From positions 1 to 64,000 of the forward strand of contig CALTVC010000010.1 in NCBI GenBank assembly GCA_943912855.1: a DNA stretch of 64,000 bases, written 5' to 3'. Made by a program: the position numbers and the translations under genes. Each line of letters opens with the position of its first letter. The first letter of the stretch is position 1. Below are positions 1 through 10,360 of this stretch, in pieces. The stretch comes from an uncultured Flavobacterium sp. GTDB lineage: Bacteria; Bacteroidota; Bacteroidia; Flavobacteriales; Flavobacteriaceae. The notes beneath the pieces are model-generated. The model ran no database searches. It had not been told where the DNA came from and saw nothing but the letters and a program-made list of their open reading frames with translations.

Positions 1-55
1 TCGCTCCCATGAACCCTCCCAATGCAACTAAGGCCGCCAGGTATAGTTTTTTCAT
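1..55 (-). CDS. N-terminal fragment of a secreted protein (cut by window edge)
   Basis: The minus strand has an ATG at 55-53 followed by 18 open codons that run off the left edge. The visible residues (MKKLYLAALVALGGFMGA) form a lysine start and a hydrophobic stretch, as in a signal peptide. It lies downstream of the giant surface-protein gene on the same strand. Its product cannot be named from so short a piece. A secreted T9SS-type or outer-membrane protein would fit the neighbourhood, but that is inference. Confidence 0.6.
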   Translation of the reverse strand, partial: MKKLYLAALVALGGFMGA

Positions 56-232
56 TATTCTGTGGTTTTCTTTATTAAAGGTTGTATGTGGATTTATCCT
101 TGTTTAACCTATGAGGGCGTAAATATGCAAAATTTTAATCTAAAAAAAGATGTTTTAAAAAATTTTAATAATAAGACATCAAAAAGTTAAGATTGAAACT
201 TTATATACAGCATTTTAACCCTCATGGTAAGG

Positions 233-256
233 AGTGCCCCCGTGTAAGAGGGCACT
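233..256 (-). terminator. Hairpin downstream of the giant surface-protein gene
   Basis: A 7-bp perfect inverted repeat (AGTGCCC / GGGCACT) with a 10-nt loop lies 17 nt past the stop codon of the minus-strand gene. It has no clear U-run, so it is a weak terminator candidate or a processing or stability hairpin. The rest of 56-272 is AT-rich and shows no gene. Confidence 0.4.
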
Positions 257-272
257 TTACCACAATAATTTA

Positions 273-3200
273 TTATTTTACGTCTCTGTTAACGTAGATC
301 CAACCTGTACGGTTTTCTCCGTTAGCACGATAAATGGTGTAGAAGTACGTACCTGTAGGCAGTTCGTCACCGCTTCCGGTTTGACCATGCCACTGGTTAG
401 TGTATTCACCTTCAAACTTGTACACTTCTTTACCGTAACGGTTATAGATTGAAATCTTACGTACATTCAGTCCTGAAAGGTCAAAGTTGTCATTTTGACC
501 TTCACTTCCTCCAGGAGAAATACCTTTCTGAATGTTACAGAATGTGTTTGCAACCGTAACAGGAAGTACCACAGAACAAACTGCACCTGTTTTTGGCGTA
601 ACGGTCACGTAGTAAGTACCAGGAGTGGTAATTACAGCAACTTCATCATTACCTATTACTGTACCTGTAGGTGAAGTCGACGTCCACACAATGTCTACGT
701 CTTCTACGCTATACACAGGGTCTGCATCCAGGTTTACATGAAGCTGATATTCGTTACCCTCACATCCGTCAGCAGTACTTATTACCGGCTGAGCAGTTAT
801 GGTTACAAATACCGGAGTACTAACCACACCAGGACAATTAGCAGAAGCAGCTATAGTATTTACTACTTCATAGATACCAGGTGTACTTGCAGCAACATCT
901 ATAACACCTGTTGTAGCATCTATTACAAGACCTGCAGGAGTACTGCTAAACGTACCAGCAACACCTGCAAGCGTAGGGCTAACAGTAGTTGTAGAAGCCT
1001 GGCAGTATGCTAGTGCAGAGTAGTTGAAGTTAGCTACCGGTGCAGGAGTAATCTCTACAGTTACAGGAGCTGATACAGGGTTGTTACCCACACAGCCATC
1101 TGTACCTGTTACAGTGTTTGTAATAACGTATATACCTACGGCACTACTTACAGGATCTATGTAACCTGTAGCAGGGTCTATGGTTAAGCCCGGATGGTCT
1201 ACGGTAAATGTACCGGCTACACCACCAGGAACGTATGTAGGCATAATAACCGGCTGACCAGCAGCATTACATGTGATTAGGGTTGCATACGTAAAGCCTG
1301 GCACAGGAAGTTTAGTAATAACCACAGTTGCAGGAGCAGATGTAATTACACCACAACCCGCAGGGCCTGTTACTGTATAAACCACCTGGTAAGTACCTGC
1401 TTCACTTGTTGCAAGGTCTATTTCACCTGTAGACGAGTTGATTACAAGTCCTATTGAAGAGCTGTAAGCACCGCCTGTATAAGCACCTGTACCAGTAGTT
1501 GTTACAGTAGCCATACCTTGGTTAGAACAGTAAGGAGAACCAGCGTAAGCAATGCTAACGGTAGGTAGCTCATTAATTGTTACAGAAACCGCAGGTGTAG
1601 TAAATGGTGTACAAGGAGCAGTTGCAGGTGTAGTATACGTAATTTGGTACGTACCTACAGGGCTGTTTGTAACATCAATTTCACCAGTTGTAGCATTAAT
1701 AACAAGCGTACTTGGCGTAGCAGCATAAGTACCACCCTGAGTACCTGTTACAGTAGCCGGAACGATACCTGCATTAGAACAGAACGTTGCCGAAGTATAA
1801 CTGATAACAGTATTAGGATCTGGAGCAGCATTGATTTCTACAGTTACAGGAACCGAGAAGAAGTCGCCACAAGCACCAGCCGCAACAATATGATACGTAA
1901 TGGTATATGTACCAGCAGTACTTGCGCCAAGGTCTATTTCACCCGTTGTAGCATCTATTGAAAGTCCGGCAGGAGTAAACTCGTATACACCACCAGTATT
2001 ACCGGTTTGTGTAGGAAGGGTTGTACCCGCATCTGAACAGTAAACAGCGCTTGGGTAAGCTATAGTAGCACTAAGCGAAGAACTGATAACCACACTTGCC
2101 GTAACCGGAGCCTCTGAACAAGGACCTGTTGCAGGCGGAGCGTAAGAAACAGTATAAGTATTAGGAGCACTTGTGCCAAGGTCTATTTCACCCGTTGCAG
2201 GGTCAATTACAAGTCCGGCAGGAGTAGCGGTAAACACACCACCCTGAGTACCTGTAAGAGTAACGTTAGCTGTAAATCCTGCTACGTTACAGAATGGCGC
2301 AGTACCGTAATCTATTGTAGTTACCGGCTGCGTTACTACTGTAAGCTGGAATGCAGGAGATGTATAAGCAAGACAAGAGCTGCTAGCATCAAAATGATAA
2401 ACAATATCGTACACACCTGCTGCGCTGGTAGCAAGATCTATTTCACCCGTTGCAGGGTTAATGGCAAGACCTGCAGGAGTAGCTATGTATGTACCGTTAA
2501 TGCTACCTACAAAGTTTGTTACAGATACTGTACCTTCACTTGAGCAGTATGTAGCACGCGGATAATCAAATGTACCACTAAGTTGTGCATTGATTTCGAT
2601 AGTTATTGTAATCGGAGTCTCCACACATACACCACCAGATACCGGAGGAGTATACGTTACAACGTGTATACCAGCTGTACTGGTTCCAAGGTCTACGATA
2701 CCTGTAGTGCCATCTATAACAAGACCGGCATCACCTGTAAATGCACCTCCCTGAGTACCGGTTACGGTAGGCGTACCTACAACACCGGCAGTGTTACAGT
2801 AAGGACCATCGTAAGTAACGGTTGTTACAGGCATTTCTGCAACAGTTACCTGAACCGCAGGAGATGTGTAAGCCGCACAAGAAGCTGTAGCATCAAAATG
2901 ATATACTACATCGTAAGTTCCGGCTGTACTGTTAGCAAGGTCTATTTCACCCGTTGCAGGGTTAATGGCAAGACCAGTTGCAGGAGTAGCAAGGTAAACA
3001 CCGTTAATACTTCCTACAAAGTTTGTTACAGACACAGTACCTTCACTTGTACAGTATGAAGCACGAGGATAATCAAATGTACCGCTAAGCTGTGCATTGA
3101 TTTCGATAGTAGCCGTTACCGGAGGCAGAGAACAAGAACCTGCTGCTGGAAGCGTGTAAGTTACGGTATGAATACCCGGTGTACTTGCACTAAGGTCTAC

Positions 3201-6200
3201 GTTACCGGTAGTTGCATCTATAACAAGACCTGTATCTCCGGCAAATGTACCACCTGTAGTACCTACAAGGGTAACAACCGCAGTTGTACCAGCCGCATTA
3301 CAGTAAGCACCCGGATACTCTATAGTAGTAGCTACCGGAGCATTGATGATTTCTACATCATCTTCTACAAGAGTTGCAGGACAATCTCCCTGTGCAGGAA
3401 TAGTGTATACAATATGGTAAGTGCCCGTTGCGCTGGTTGCAGGTGTAATTTCACCTGTTGTAGCATCTATGGTAAGACCAGCCGGAGTAGCTGCGTATGT
3501 ACCCGGAGTACCACCTACTTGTACAAGACCAGATTGTGCCGGAGCATCGCTGGTACAGTAAGCCGCATCATAATTAAGAGTACCACCAACTTGGTTTACG
3601 GTTATCTGAAGCGGAACTATCTTCTTACACAGAGGTGAAAGAATATCTGTTACAACTGCATAAAGTGTAGTTGAACCTGTATTATAAAGCACTGTTGTGT
3701 CTATTGCACTTACGTTTGCATTAGCATCGGCAAATGATGTATAAACACCAACAAGAGTATAAACAGTTGGATCTAGCGTACCAAGGTAGTTTACAGCACC
3801 AAGGTTTACATCTGCAGTAGTAGCCTGGCTACATACAACCACAGGATCATAAACAGGAGCCGTGTACTGATGGCTAAGCGCTATAGTCGTTGTATCTGTT
3901 ACCGGATCCGGACTTGTAGGGTTAGGCATAGAAACAACTACAGTATATACATGGCTTCCTGCATCAGTAACCTGAATAGTCTGAGTAGTAGCCGTAGTAG
4001 ATACAATTGTAGGTGTAAATGGCTGTGTATCTTTAAACCAAGTGTATGTATAAACCTGAGCTTCACCCGGGTTGTCTACAGTAGCAGTTAGGTTATAAGA
4101 ATCAGTACTACAGAATGATCTGTCCGGACCAAGCTCTACAGTAGGATTACAGCTTACAGGAGGACCTGAAATCTGTGTAATTGTAGCATGACCAGGGTCA
4201 CCGTTATAGTTAGTTACCAGTAGTGCAAATACATCTCCTGCGTTTCCTGTAAAGTCAATTTGCTCTACAGCATCAGGAGAGAAACTACAGTCTACAATGT
4301 AGCTAGAGTTAGGAGGTGTTCCTAGTATAGAACACGCCTGTAACTTGCTCTCGAAAGGACCAAATATGGCAAAGTCAACGTCTATACCTTGTCCGTTAGA
4401 ATCCCTAACCTGAGAAAGGTTTAACGATACGGCACCATCTCCACCTAGCGTTACATAATACCAGGTAGGGTTTGGCGTACTAATTAAACATCCTACAGTT
4501 CCGTAAGTAGGTATTGTACCGCCCGAGTTACTTTGCTGAGGCACTGCAAGTATACCGGCACAAAGCGCCTGAGCGTTACCTACAGATACGTAAGGTCCTA
4601 CTGCAGATATGTTACTCCATGCACTATATCCGCTACCATCAGGACAAATTGTCCTTACCCATGCAGAGTAAGAAACTCCTTGCTGAAGTGCACCTTCGTA
4701 AGTATAATCAGGTACGTTTACCACTGTTCCACTTGTAGGAGTACCTGCCGATGTAGGCAATACGGCAACTTCCCACTGCGTAGCACTGGTAGTACTACCA
4801 CCCCAGCTAAAGTTAAGACCTTCACTGGTTAAACAGTTAATTACTAAGTTAGACGGAGCAGCACATGGCACGTATGTTATTACAATGTCATCTACGGCTG
4901 CAGGTGGGTTTGTACCACCGCTTGAGTCGTTTCTCCACTGGAATACAAGCCTCATAGTACCACCAGAGTAAGGGGTAACGTTTATTTGGTTTGTAGATGT
5001 TGTCCAGTTAGCATTGTTAAATAGCTGTCCTGTTAATTGAGAACCACCTGTGGCAGCACCAATCATGTTGGTACCTGCAGTAGGCATATACGTTGTAGGA
5101 ACAACAAATGCTGTAAGGTAGTCATAAATAGTACCTGTGGTTGAACCTTCACCACGGTTTCTCCATTTAAATGAAATTTCCACATCGTTATAACCTGCAG
5201 GTATTGCAATATCACGGTAAGCATGTACTATACTTGCAGAACTTGTGGTATAAGCATTCGCTACACCATTATTATTTGTTATGTATAATGAGTGTGTAGG
5301 ACTTGCACTTACTGCAGTACCGTAGAACCATTTGTTGGTTTGGGTACCGTTTACAAGCGTCCAGTCAGATCCTGCTTCCAGGTCATCGTTATAATCCAGC
5401 TCACCAGGAATCTGGGTTGTAGTAAAGCTAAGAGGCCCACTCCATACGCTCTTATCTGTATCGCTACAAATAGCCCTTACATACGCTACATAAGCTGTAG
5501 ATGTATTTAGGTTAGTTGCAGTATACGTAGGTGTACCATCTACACGCTCACCTGTAGAGGTAGCTGTAGGTGCCGGAGCTGTAGCCGGCTGTACAATAAC
5601 TTCCCATGAAGTAGCCGTACCCGGTTCTACCCATGTAAATGTAGCCGCGTTAGCAGTAATGCTGTTAGGCGTAATAGCTAATGTACGTGGTTGCGGACAT
5701 GTAATTTTTGTAACTACAACATTGTCTACGGCAGCAGGAGGGTTTGTACCACCGCTTGAGTCGTTTCTCCACTGGAATACCACCCTCATTGTACCACCTG
5801 CATAAGCAGTGGCATCAAAAGTTCGGTTAAAGTTGCTCCAGTTAGCGTTGTTAAACAACAAGCCTGTTAGCTGCGTACCACCATTTAAGTTAGCGCCAAC
5901 CATGTTCGTTCCTGCAACAGGAAGATATGTAGAAGGAACAACAAATGCTGTAAGGTAGTCATAAATAGTACCACCTGTAGTTCCTTCACCCTGGTTTCTC
6001 CAGTCAAAGGCAAGGTTAACCTCGGCAGTACCCGCAGGTATTGCAATATCACGGTATACCTGGGTTACACTCGTAGCAGAGGTTGTATACGCGTTAGCAG
6101 CACCGTTGTTGTTAGTTATGTATAATGAATGCGTAGGGCTGTTGCTTACCGCTGTACCGTAGAACCATTTGTTGGTCTGGGTACCGTTAACAACTGTCCA

Positions 6201-9200
6201 GTTAAAGTCGCCTTCAAAATTATCGTTATAATTAAGCTCTCCCGGAATCTGAGTTGTAGTAAAGCTTATAGGACCTGTCCATAGACTCTTATCTGTATCA
6301 CTACAAATAGCCCTTACATACGCTACATAAGCTGTAGATGGGTTAAGAGTAGATGCCGTGTAAGAACGTGTACCGTCTACCCTAATACCTGTAGATGCAG
6401 CCGTAGGAGCCGGGTCTGTAGCCGGTTGTACAATTACTTCCCATGCAGTAGCTGTACCTGTTTCTGTCCAGGTAAAGGTTGCACCGTTTTGGTTAACAGA
6501 GTTAGGTGTAAGAGTTAACGCGCTTGGTTGCGGACATGTAATTCTGGTAAGAACAACGTTGTCTATGGCTCCCGGTGGGTTAGTACCGCCGCTACCATCA
6601 TTTCTCCACTGGAATACTACCCTCATAGTACCGCCTGCATAAGCAGTAGCGTTAAATGTTTGGCTAAAGTTAGTCCAGTTACTGTTGTTAAATAGTAAAC
6701 CTGTTACTTGTGTACCACCATTTAAGTTAGCACCCACCATGTTAGTTCCCGCAGTAGGGAAATAGGTAGCAGGCACTACAAACGCAGTAACGTAGTCATA
6801 AATAGTACCACCTGTTGTTCCTTCACCCTGGTTTCTCCAGTCAAAGGCAAGGTTAACTTCGGTAGTACCGGCAGGCACAGCGATGTCGCGGTACGCATGA
6901 ACTACACTTGTATTAGAGTTTGTATACGCGTTAGCAGCTCCACCATTATTGGTTACATAAAGTGAGTGTGTAGGGCTGTTGCTTACTGCAGTACCATAAT
7001 ACCAAGTATTGGTCTGGCTACCGTTTACAAGCGTCCAGCTAAGTCCGCCCTCAAAATCGTCAGTATAATTAAGCGGAACCGGAACCTGTGTAGTCGAGAA
7101 GTTTATAGGTCCCGTCCATAGACTCTTGTCTGTATCACTACAAATAGCCCTTACATATACAGTATAACCTGTAGAAGGGTTAAGCGTAGTTGCAGTGTAG
7201 GCAGGTGTACCGTCTACCCTGATACCTGTAGATGTTTCTGTAGGTGCAGGGGCGTTAGCCGGCTGTATAAGGATTTCCCATGCAGTAGCCGATGCTGTTT
7301 CTGTCCAGGTAAAGGCTGCACCGGTTTGGGTAATAGATCCAGGTGTAAGCGTTAGTGCGCTTGGTTGCGGACATGTTACTCTTGTTAGAACAACGTTGTC
7401 TACAGCTCCCGGAGGGTTAGAACCACCACTACCGTCGTTTCTCCACTGGAATACCACCCTCATTGTGTTACCTGCATAAGCAGAAGCATTGAATGTTTGG
7501 CTAAAGTTAGTCCAGCCACTGTTACCAAACAACAAACCTGTTATTTGTGTACCACCATTTAAGTTAGCACCAACCATGTTCGTTCCTGCAACAGGAGAAT
7601 ATGATGTAGGTACTACAAACGCAGTTACATAATCATAGATAGTACCCCCTACAGTTCCTTCACCCTGGTTTCTCCAGTCAAAGGCAAGGTTAACTTCTGT
7701 AGTACCGGTTGGTACAGCAATATCCCTGTAAGCCTGAACAACAGTACTGTTTCCGTTGCTATACACATTAGAAGTACCGTTATCATTAGTTACATAAAGC
7801 GAGTGCGTAGGGCTGTTGCTTACCGCGGTACCATAGAACCATTTATTGGTTTGAGTACCGTTTACAAGCGTCCAGCTAAGTCCGTTTTCAAAATTGTCAT
7901 TGAAATTAAGCGGAGCCGGAATCTGAGTAGTTGTAAATGTATATCCTGCACTCCATACAGATGAAGAAGCACCATTATTACATATTATCCTTACATAGTA
8001 AGTATAAGCTGTACTAGGCGTAAGGTTATCTAACGGAACAGTGTTAGTGGTTACAGGCGTACCAGTTGTAGCATCTGTAGGTGCCGGAGAACCTGCAGGT
8101 ACTATATAATACTGCCAGCTACCTGTAGTAGCTGTACCCCATGTAAGGGTAGCTTCGTTTTGGCCAATGCCGGTTACATTAAGCCCTGTTGGAGGCAAAC
8201 ATAACGGAACAGCACAGTTTACAGCACCTGTATATAACGAAGTATTTGCAGAACCTGTGCCTGCGGCTTTGGTATAAATTACCTGGCCAAAGTTATTTAA
8301 AATAGACACACCTACTTCGCTAGCCCAGCTACCGCCAGAGTTCCAGAAAAGTGTTAATGGGTTATTGTTACAAACGGTAACGGTCTGTGATGCAGCTGCA
8401 CCACTAGCCATAGTAAGCGTTGCAATAGTAACTCCGTTTTGAGAAACAGTCATGGTATTACCATTCCATCCGTCCGAAGCACTGTCTGTCATGTTAAACG
8501 TGTAAACACACTGGTCTACAGCATCACAAAGTTGTGTATTAAACATAAATGGCCCAGACCATACGCTTATGTCTGTTTCATTACAATGTGCTCTTACATA
8601 ATATTTGTAAGCAGTACCAGGCGTAAGGTTTGGCGCATTGTATGACGGCGTGCCGTTTACAACTTCACCTACAGTAGCCGGTGTAGGACCTGCAGCGGTA
8701 GCAGGAACCACATAAACCTGCCATTGTGTAGCATCACCCGGTTGTGTCCAGGCAAGATCGGCATTGTTCATGTTTACAGCCGGAGCCGTAAGGTTTGTAG
8801 GCTGAGGACATGTAACAAGTGTAAAAATTACATTGTCTATAGCTGCCGGCGGCTGAAGACCACCAGAGGCATTGTTAGTCCATTCAAAGATAAACCTTCT
8901 AACAGTACCTGCATAAGCACTTACATCCATATTATGGGTAGCAGTGGTCCATGTGGTAGTAGAAGGTCCTATAAGGTTTCCGCTAAGGTTTTTATAGTTT
9001 GTGTTTACAGCTGTTGTCTGTGCACCGGCAACAGGTGTATAAGATTGTGGGGTACTCCATACACGAAGGTAATCGGCACCTGATTCACCTAAACTTTTCC
9101 AGTCGTAATTAAAAATTACTTCACCGGCACCTTCAGGTATAAATACATCTCGGTAAGCATGCACCACCGACGCCGAAGAGTTTGTATAGAAGTTAGTAGC

Positions 9201-10193
9201 ACCTCCATCGGCAGATATATACAACGCATGCGAAGAACTGTTATACGTAGCAGTGCCTATAGCCCATTTATTGGTCTGTGTTCCGTTTACAAACGTAAAA
9301 CCTGAGTTTGCCGACTCAAAATCGGTAAACCAGTTTAACTGAGCCGGCTGTTGCGAAGTGGTAAAAGCATAAGGCCCTGCCCATAAACTATTGTTACTAC
9401 CATCTGCATTACATCTGGAACGTACATAATACACATAGTTAGTACTAGGCTGTAAGTCCGGAGCAGTATAAGGTAGCGCACCAGTGTAGGTTACACCTGT
9501 CCTTGTAGGAGTACTTGTAGCAGGTAATACTTCTATTTCCCAACTGTTGCCACCGTTGTTTTCCGTCCAGGTAAGATCTGTAGTAGTAGTACCCGGTGCA
9601 CCTACTATGCCAAGGGCTGTAGGAGCTATACATCGTGTTACCACGTTTACATCGTCTACAAGCCAACGGTCACCGTTGTCACCTTGCATAACAAAAGCAA
9701 GACGCATCGTTTGACCCACATAACTGGCAGGGATATCTACCTGTTTGTACTCGTACTGTAACTGGTCTGTATTAAGCTGAAGTTCCGTCCAGCTTTTAAG
9801 CTCAGTAAACGCGCTAATATCGGTAGTACTGTTCCCGATAAAAATTTTGTAGATTGTACCTTGGTCTTCTTCAAGGGTTAACCTTGACCAGAAAGTAAGT
9901 TGACCATCGGCAGGTACAACAAACGGCGGAGTAATCAGCCAGTCGTTGGTTAAAGTACCATTTGCCACGTTCTCACGATTCATGAACGCAGCAGAATTAC
10001 CGGTGTGTGGAGGGTAGTCCGTACTATTGGACAACTGCTGCCAAGCCTGTACAGGCCCCGGTCCAGTGTTGATTATCGCCCATCCTGTCGGACCACTACC
10101 TGTGGCCCATGTACCCTCAAAGCCTTCGGGGAATTGCGCGAAGGCACTGAAAGACAGCAAGAAAGCGAAAATCACAAAAGTAATTTTCTTCAT
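273..10193 (-). CDS. Giant repeat-rich surface adhesin, T9SS type B sorting domain
   Basis: This gene encodes a 3306-aa secreted protein. It has a signal peptide (residues 1-19, ending AFA-Q), then a cleaved-adhesin-like domain (about 20-188). Next come seven fibronectin type III-like domains (WEIEVLP / YYVRSRC style) alternating with five jelly-roll/MAM-like domains that start LNYxDxFE and contain VNGTQTNKW and GAVDNVV. One unrelated domain lies at about 556-668 and a PPC-like domain follows the last FN3. The second half holds eleven repeats of about 80 residues (YC..AG..G..GLxIDxxTGEIDLxxS..GTYxVxY), similar in style to SprB repeats. The last 90 or so residues (GISPGGSEGQND, ISIYNRYGKEVYKF, LPTGTYFYTI) match the gliding-motility/T9SS type B C-terminal domain. 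The protein should be exported by the type IX system and sit on the cell surface. Adhesion or gliding is inference. Domain borders are estimates. Confidence 0.93.
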   Translation of the reverse strand: MKKITFVIFAFLLSFSAFAQFPEGFEGTWATGSGPTGWAIINTGPGPVQAWQQLSNSTDYPPHTGNSAAFMNRENVANGTLTNDWLITPPFVVPADGQLTFWSRLTLEEDQGTIYKIFIGNSTTDISAFTELKSWTELQLNTDQLQYEYKQVDIPASYVGQTMRLAFVMQGDNGDRWLVDDVNVVTRCIAPTALGIVGAPGTTTTDLTWTENNGGNSWEIEVLPATSTPTRTGVTYTGALPYTAPDLQPSTNYVYYVRSRCNADGSNNSLWAGPYAFTTSQQPAQLNWFTDFESANSGFTFVNGTQTNKWAIGTATYNSSSHALYISADGGATNFYTNSSASVVHAYRDVFIPEGAGEVIFNYDWKSLGESGADYLRVWSTPQSYTPVAGAQTTAVNTNYKNLSGNLIGPSTTTWTTATHNMDVSAYAGTVRRFIFEWTNNASGGLQPPAAIDNVIFTLVTCPQPTNLTAPAVNMNNADLAWTQPGDATQWQVYVVPATAAGPTPATVGEVVNGTPSYNAPNLTPGTAYKYYVRAHCNETDISVWSGPFMFNTQLCDAVDQCVYTFNMTDSASDGWNGNTMTVSQNGVTIATLTMASGAAASQTVTVCNNNPLTLFWNSGGSWASEVGVSILNNFGQVIYTKAAGTGSANTSLYTGAVNCAVPLCLPPTGLNVTGIGQNEATLTWGTATTGSWQYYIVPAGSPAPTDATTGTPVTTNTVPLDNLTPSTAYTYYVRIICNNGASSSVWSAGYTFTTTQIPAPLNFNDNFENGLSWTLVNGTQTNKWFYGTAVSNSPTHSLYVTNDNGTSNVYSNGNSTVVQAYRDIAVPTGTTEVNLAFDWRNQGEGTVGGTIYDYVTAFVVPTSYSPVAGTNMVGANLNGGTQITGLLFGNSGWTNFSQTFNASAYAGNTMRVVFQWRNDGSGGSNPPGAVDNVVLTRVTCPQPSALTLTPGSITQTGAAFTWTETASATAWEILIQPANAPAPTETSTGIRVDGTPAYTATTLNPSTGYTVYVRAICSDTDKSLWTGPINFSTTQVPVPLNYTDDFEGGLSWTLVNGSQTNTWYYGTAVSNSPTHSLYVTNNGGAANAYTNSNTSVVHAYRDIAVPAGTTEVNLAFDWRNQGEGTTGGTIYDYVTAFVVPATYFPTAGTNMVGANLNGGTQVTGLLFNNSNWTNFSQTFNATAYAGGTMRVVFQWRNDGSGGTNPPGAIDNVVLTRITCPQPSALTLTPNSVNQNGATFTWTETGTATAWEVIVQPATDPAPTAASTGIRVDGTRSYTASTLNPSTAYVAYVRAICSDTDKSLWTGPISFTTTQIPGELNYNDNFEGDFNWTVVNGTQTNKWFYGTAVSNSPTHSLYITNNNGAANAYTTSATSVTQVYRDIAIPAGTAEVNLAFDWRNQGEGTTGGTIYDYLTAFVVPSTYLPVAGTNMVGANLNGGTQLTGLLFNNANWSNFNRTFDATAYAGGTMRVVFQWRNDSSGGTNPPAAVDNVVVTKITCPQPRTLAITPNSITANAATFTWVEPGTATSWEVIVQPATAPAPTATSTGERVDGTPTYTATNLNTSTAYVAYVRAICSDTDKSVWSGPLSFTTTQIPGELDYNDDLEAGSDWTLVNGTQTNKWFYGTAVSASPTHSLYITNNNGVANAYTTSSASIVHAYRDIAIPAGYNDVEISFKWRNRGEGSTTGTIYDYLTAFVVPTTYMPTAGTNMIGAATGGSQLTGQLFNNANWTTSTNQINVTPYSGGTMRLVFQWRNDSSGGTNPPAAVDDIVITYVPCAAPSNLVINCLTSEGLNFSWGGSTTSATQWEVAVLPTSAGTPTSGTVVNVPDYTYEGALQQGVSYSAWVRTICPDGSGYSAWSNISAVGPYVSVGNAQALCAGILAVPQQSNSGGTIPTYGTVGCLISTPNPTWYYVTLGGDGAVSLNLSQVRDSNGQGIDVDFAIFGPFESKLQACSILGTPPNSSYIVDCSFSPDAVEQIDFTGNAGDVFALLVTNYNGDPGHATITQISGPPVSCNPTVELGPDRSFCSTDSYNLTATVDNPGEAQVYTYTWFKDTQPFTPTIVSTTATTQTIQVTDAGSHVYTVVVSMPNPTSPDPVTDTTTIALSHQYTAPVYDPVVVCSQATTADVNLGAVNYLGTLDPTVYTLVGVYTSFADANANVSAIDTTVLYNTGSTTLYAVVTDILSPLCKKIVPLQITVNQVGGTLNYDAAYCTSDAPAQSGLVQVGGTPGTYAATPAGLTIDATTGEITPATSATGTYHIVYTIPAQGDCPATLVEDDVEIINAPVATTIEYPGAYCNAAGTTAVVTLVGTTGGTFAGDTGLVIDATTGNVDLSASTPGIHTVTYTLPAAGSCSLPPVTATIEINAQLSGTFDYPRASYCTSEGTVSVTNFVGSINGVYLATPATGLAINPATGEIDLANSTAGTYDVVYHFDATASCAAYTSPAVQVTVAEMPVTTVTYDGPYCNTAGVVGTPTVTGTQGGAFTGDAGLVIDGTTGIVDLGTSTAGIHVVTYTPPVSGGVCVETPITITIEINAQLSGTFDYPRATYCSSEGTVSVTNFVGSINGTYIATPAGLAINPATGEIDLATSAAGVYDIVYHFDASSSCLAYTSPAFQLTVVTQPVTTIDYGTAPFCNVAGFTANVTLTGTQGGVFTATPAGLVIDPATGEIDLGTSAPNTYTVSYAPPATGPCSEAPVTASVVISSSLSATIAYPSAVYCSDAGTTLPTQTGNTGGVYEFTPAGLSIDATTGEIDLGASTAGTYTITYHIVAAGACGDFFSVPVTVEINAAPDPNTVISYTSATFCSNAGIVPATVTGTQGGTYAATPSTLVINATTGEIDVTNSPVGTYQITYTTPATAPCTPFTTPAVSVTINELPTVSIAYAGSPYCSNQGMATVTTTGTGAYTGGAYSSSIGLVINSSTGEIDLATSEAGTYQVVYTVTGPAGCGVITSAPATVVITKLPVPGFTYATLITCNAAGQPVIMPTYVPGGVAGTFTVDHPGLTIDPATGYIDPVSSAVGIYVITNTVTGTDGCVGNNPVSAPVTVEITPAPVANFNYSALAYCQASTTTVSPTLAGVAGTFSSTPAGLVIDATTGVIDVAASTPGIYEVVNTIAASANCPGVVSTPVFVTITAQPVISTADGCEGNEYQLHVNLDADPVYSVEDVDIVWTSTSPTGTVIGNDEVAVITTPGTYYVTVTPKTGAVCSVVLPVTVANTFCNIQKGISPGGSEGQNDNFDLSGLNVRKISIYNRYGKEVYKFEGEYTNQWHGQTGSGDELPTGTYFYTIYRANGENRTGWIYVNRDVK
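850..3600 (-). repeat. Eleven ~240-bp SprB-like repeats
   Basis: This part of the giant gene encodes eleven consecutive repeats of about 80 aa. Each has paired Cys residues, a GLxIDxxTGEIDL core and a GTYxVxYT strand. The repeats starting near 2560 and 3070 (each FDYPRA.YC.SEGTVSVTNF) are almost identical to each other and are separated by a different repeat type, which gives an alternating pattern. Confidence 0.8.
4870..8210 (-). repeat. Four tandem ~0.84-kb units coding jelly-roll + FN3 pairs
   Basis: Within the giant gene, DNA blocks starting near 4870, 5700, 6540 and 7380 repeat with a period close to 838 bp. Each encodes one jelly-roll domain plus one FN3 domain. The middle units share long stretches of nearly identical DNA, for example the segment encoding AVSNSPTHSLYVTN and the one encoding FQWRNDGSGG. 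A fifth, more divergent jelly-roll copy lies at about 8820-9340. Such similarity suggests recent duplication or gene conversion. Confidence 0.85.
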
Positions 10194-10222
10194 AGTTTTT
10201 AGTTTAGGTAAAAATTAATTTC

Positions 10223-10230
10223 CAAATTTA
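10223..10230 (-). promoter_or_regulatory. Putative -7 box of the giant adhesin gene
   Basis: The minus strand reads TAAATTTG, which matches the Bacteroidetes TAnnTTTG -7 consensus, about 30 nt upstream of the ATG. No clear -33 TTG was seen. Confidence 0.45.
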
Positions 10231-10332
10231 TAAAAATATAACATATACTTAACGTATTGCATAATTTTAACAAATTTTTTCTATGGTTTGTTACAACTCT
10301 TGCTATATGGGCACTCAGGTTGTTATTTTTTG

Positions 10333-10340
10333 TAATTTTG
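10333..10340 (+). promoter_or_regulatory. Putative -7 box of hflX
   Basis: TAATTTTG matches TAnnTTTG and lies 20 nt upstream of the hflX ATG. A convincing -33 element was not found. Confidence 0.45.
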
Positions 10341-10360
10341 CTTAATATTTAAAATACATT

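Noticed and set aside
738..3638. Plus-strand ORFs of 70-158 aa opposite the giant adhesin (for example 2583-3059)
   Set aside because: They are rich in Thr, Ser, Arg and Cys only because they mirror the repeat codons of the real gene. They lack starts, signals or domains.
4870..8210. CRISPR-like regular repeats
   Set aside because: The period is about 838 bp and lies inside one open frame. It encodes protein domains and has no spacers of CRISPR length.
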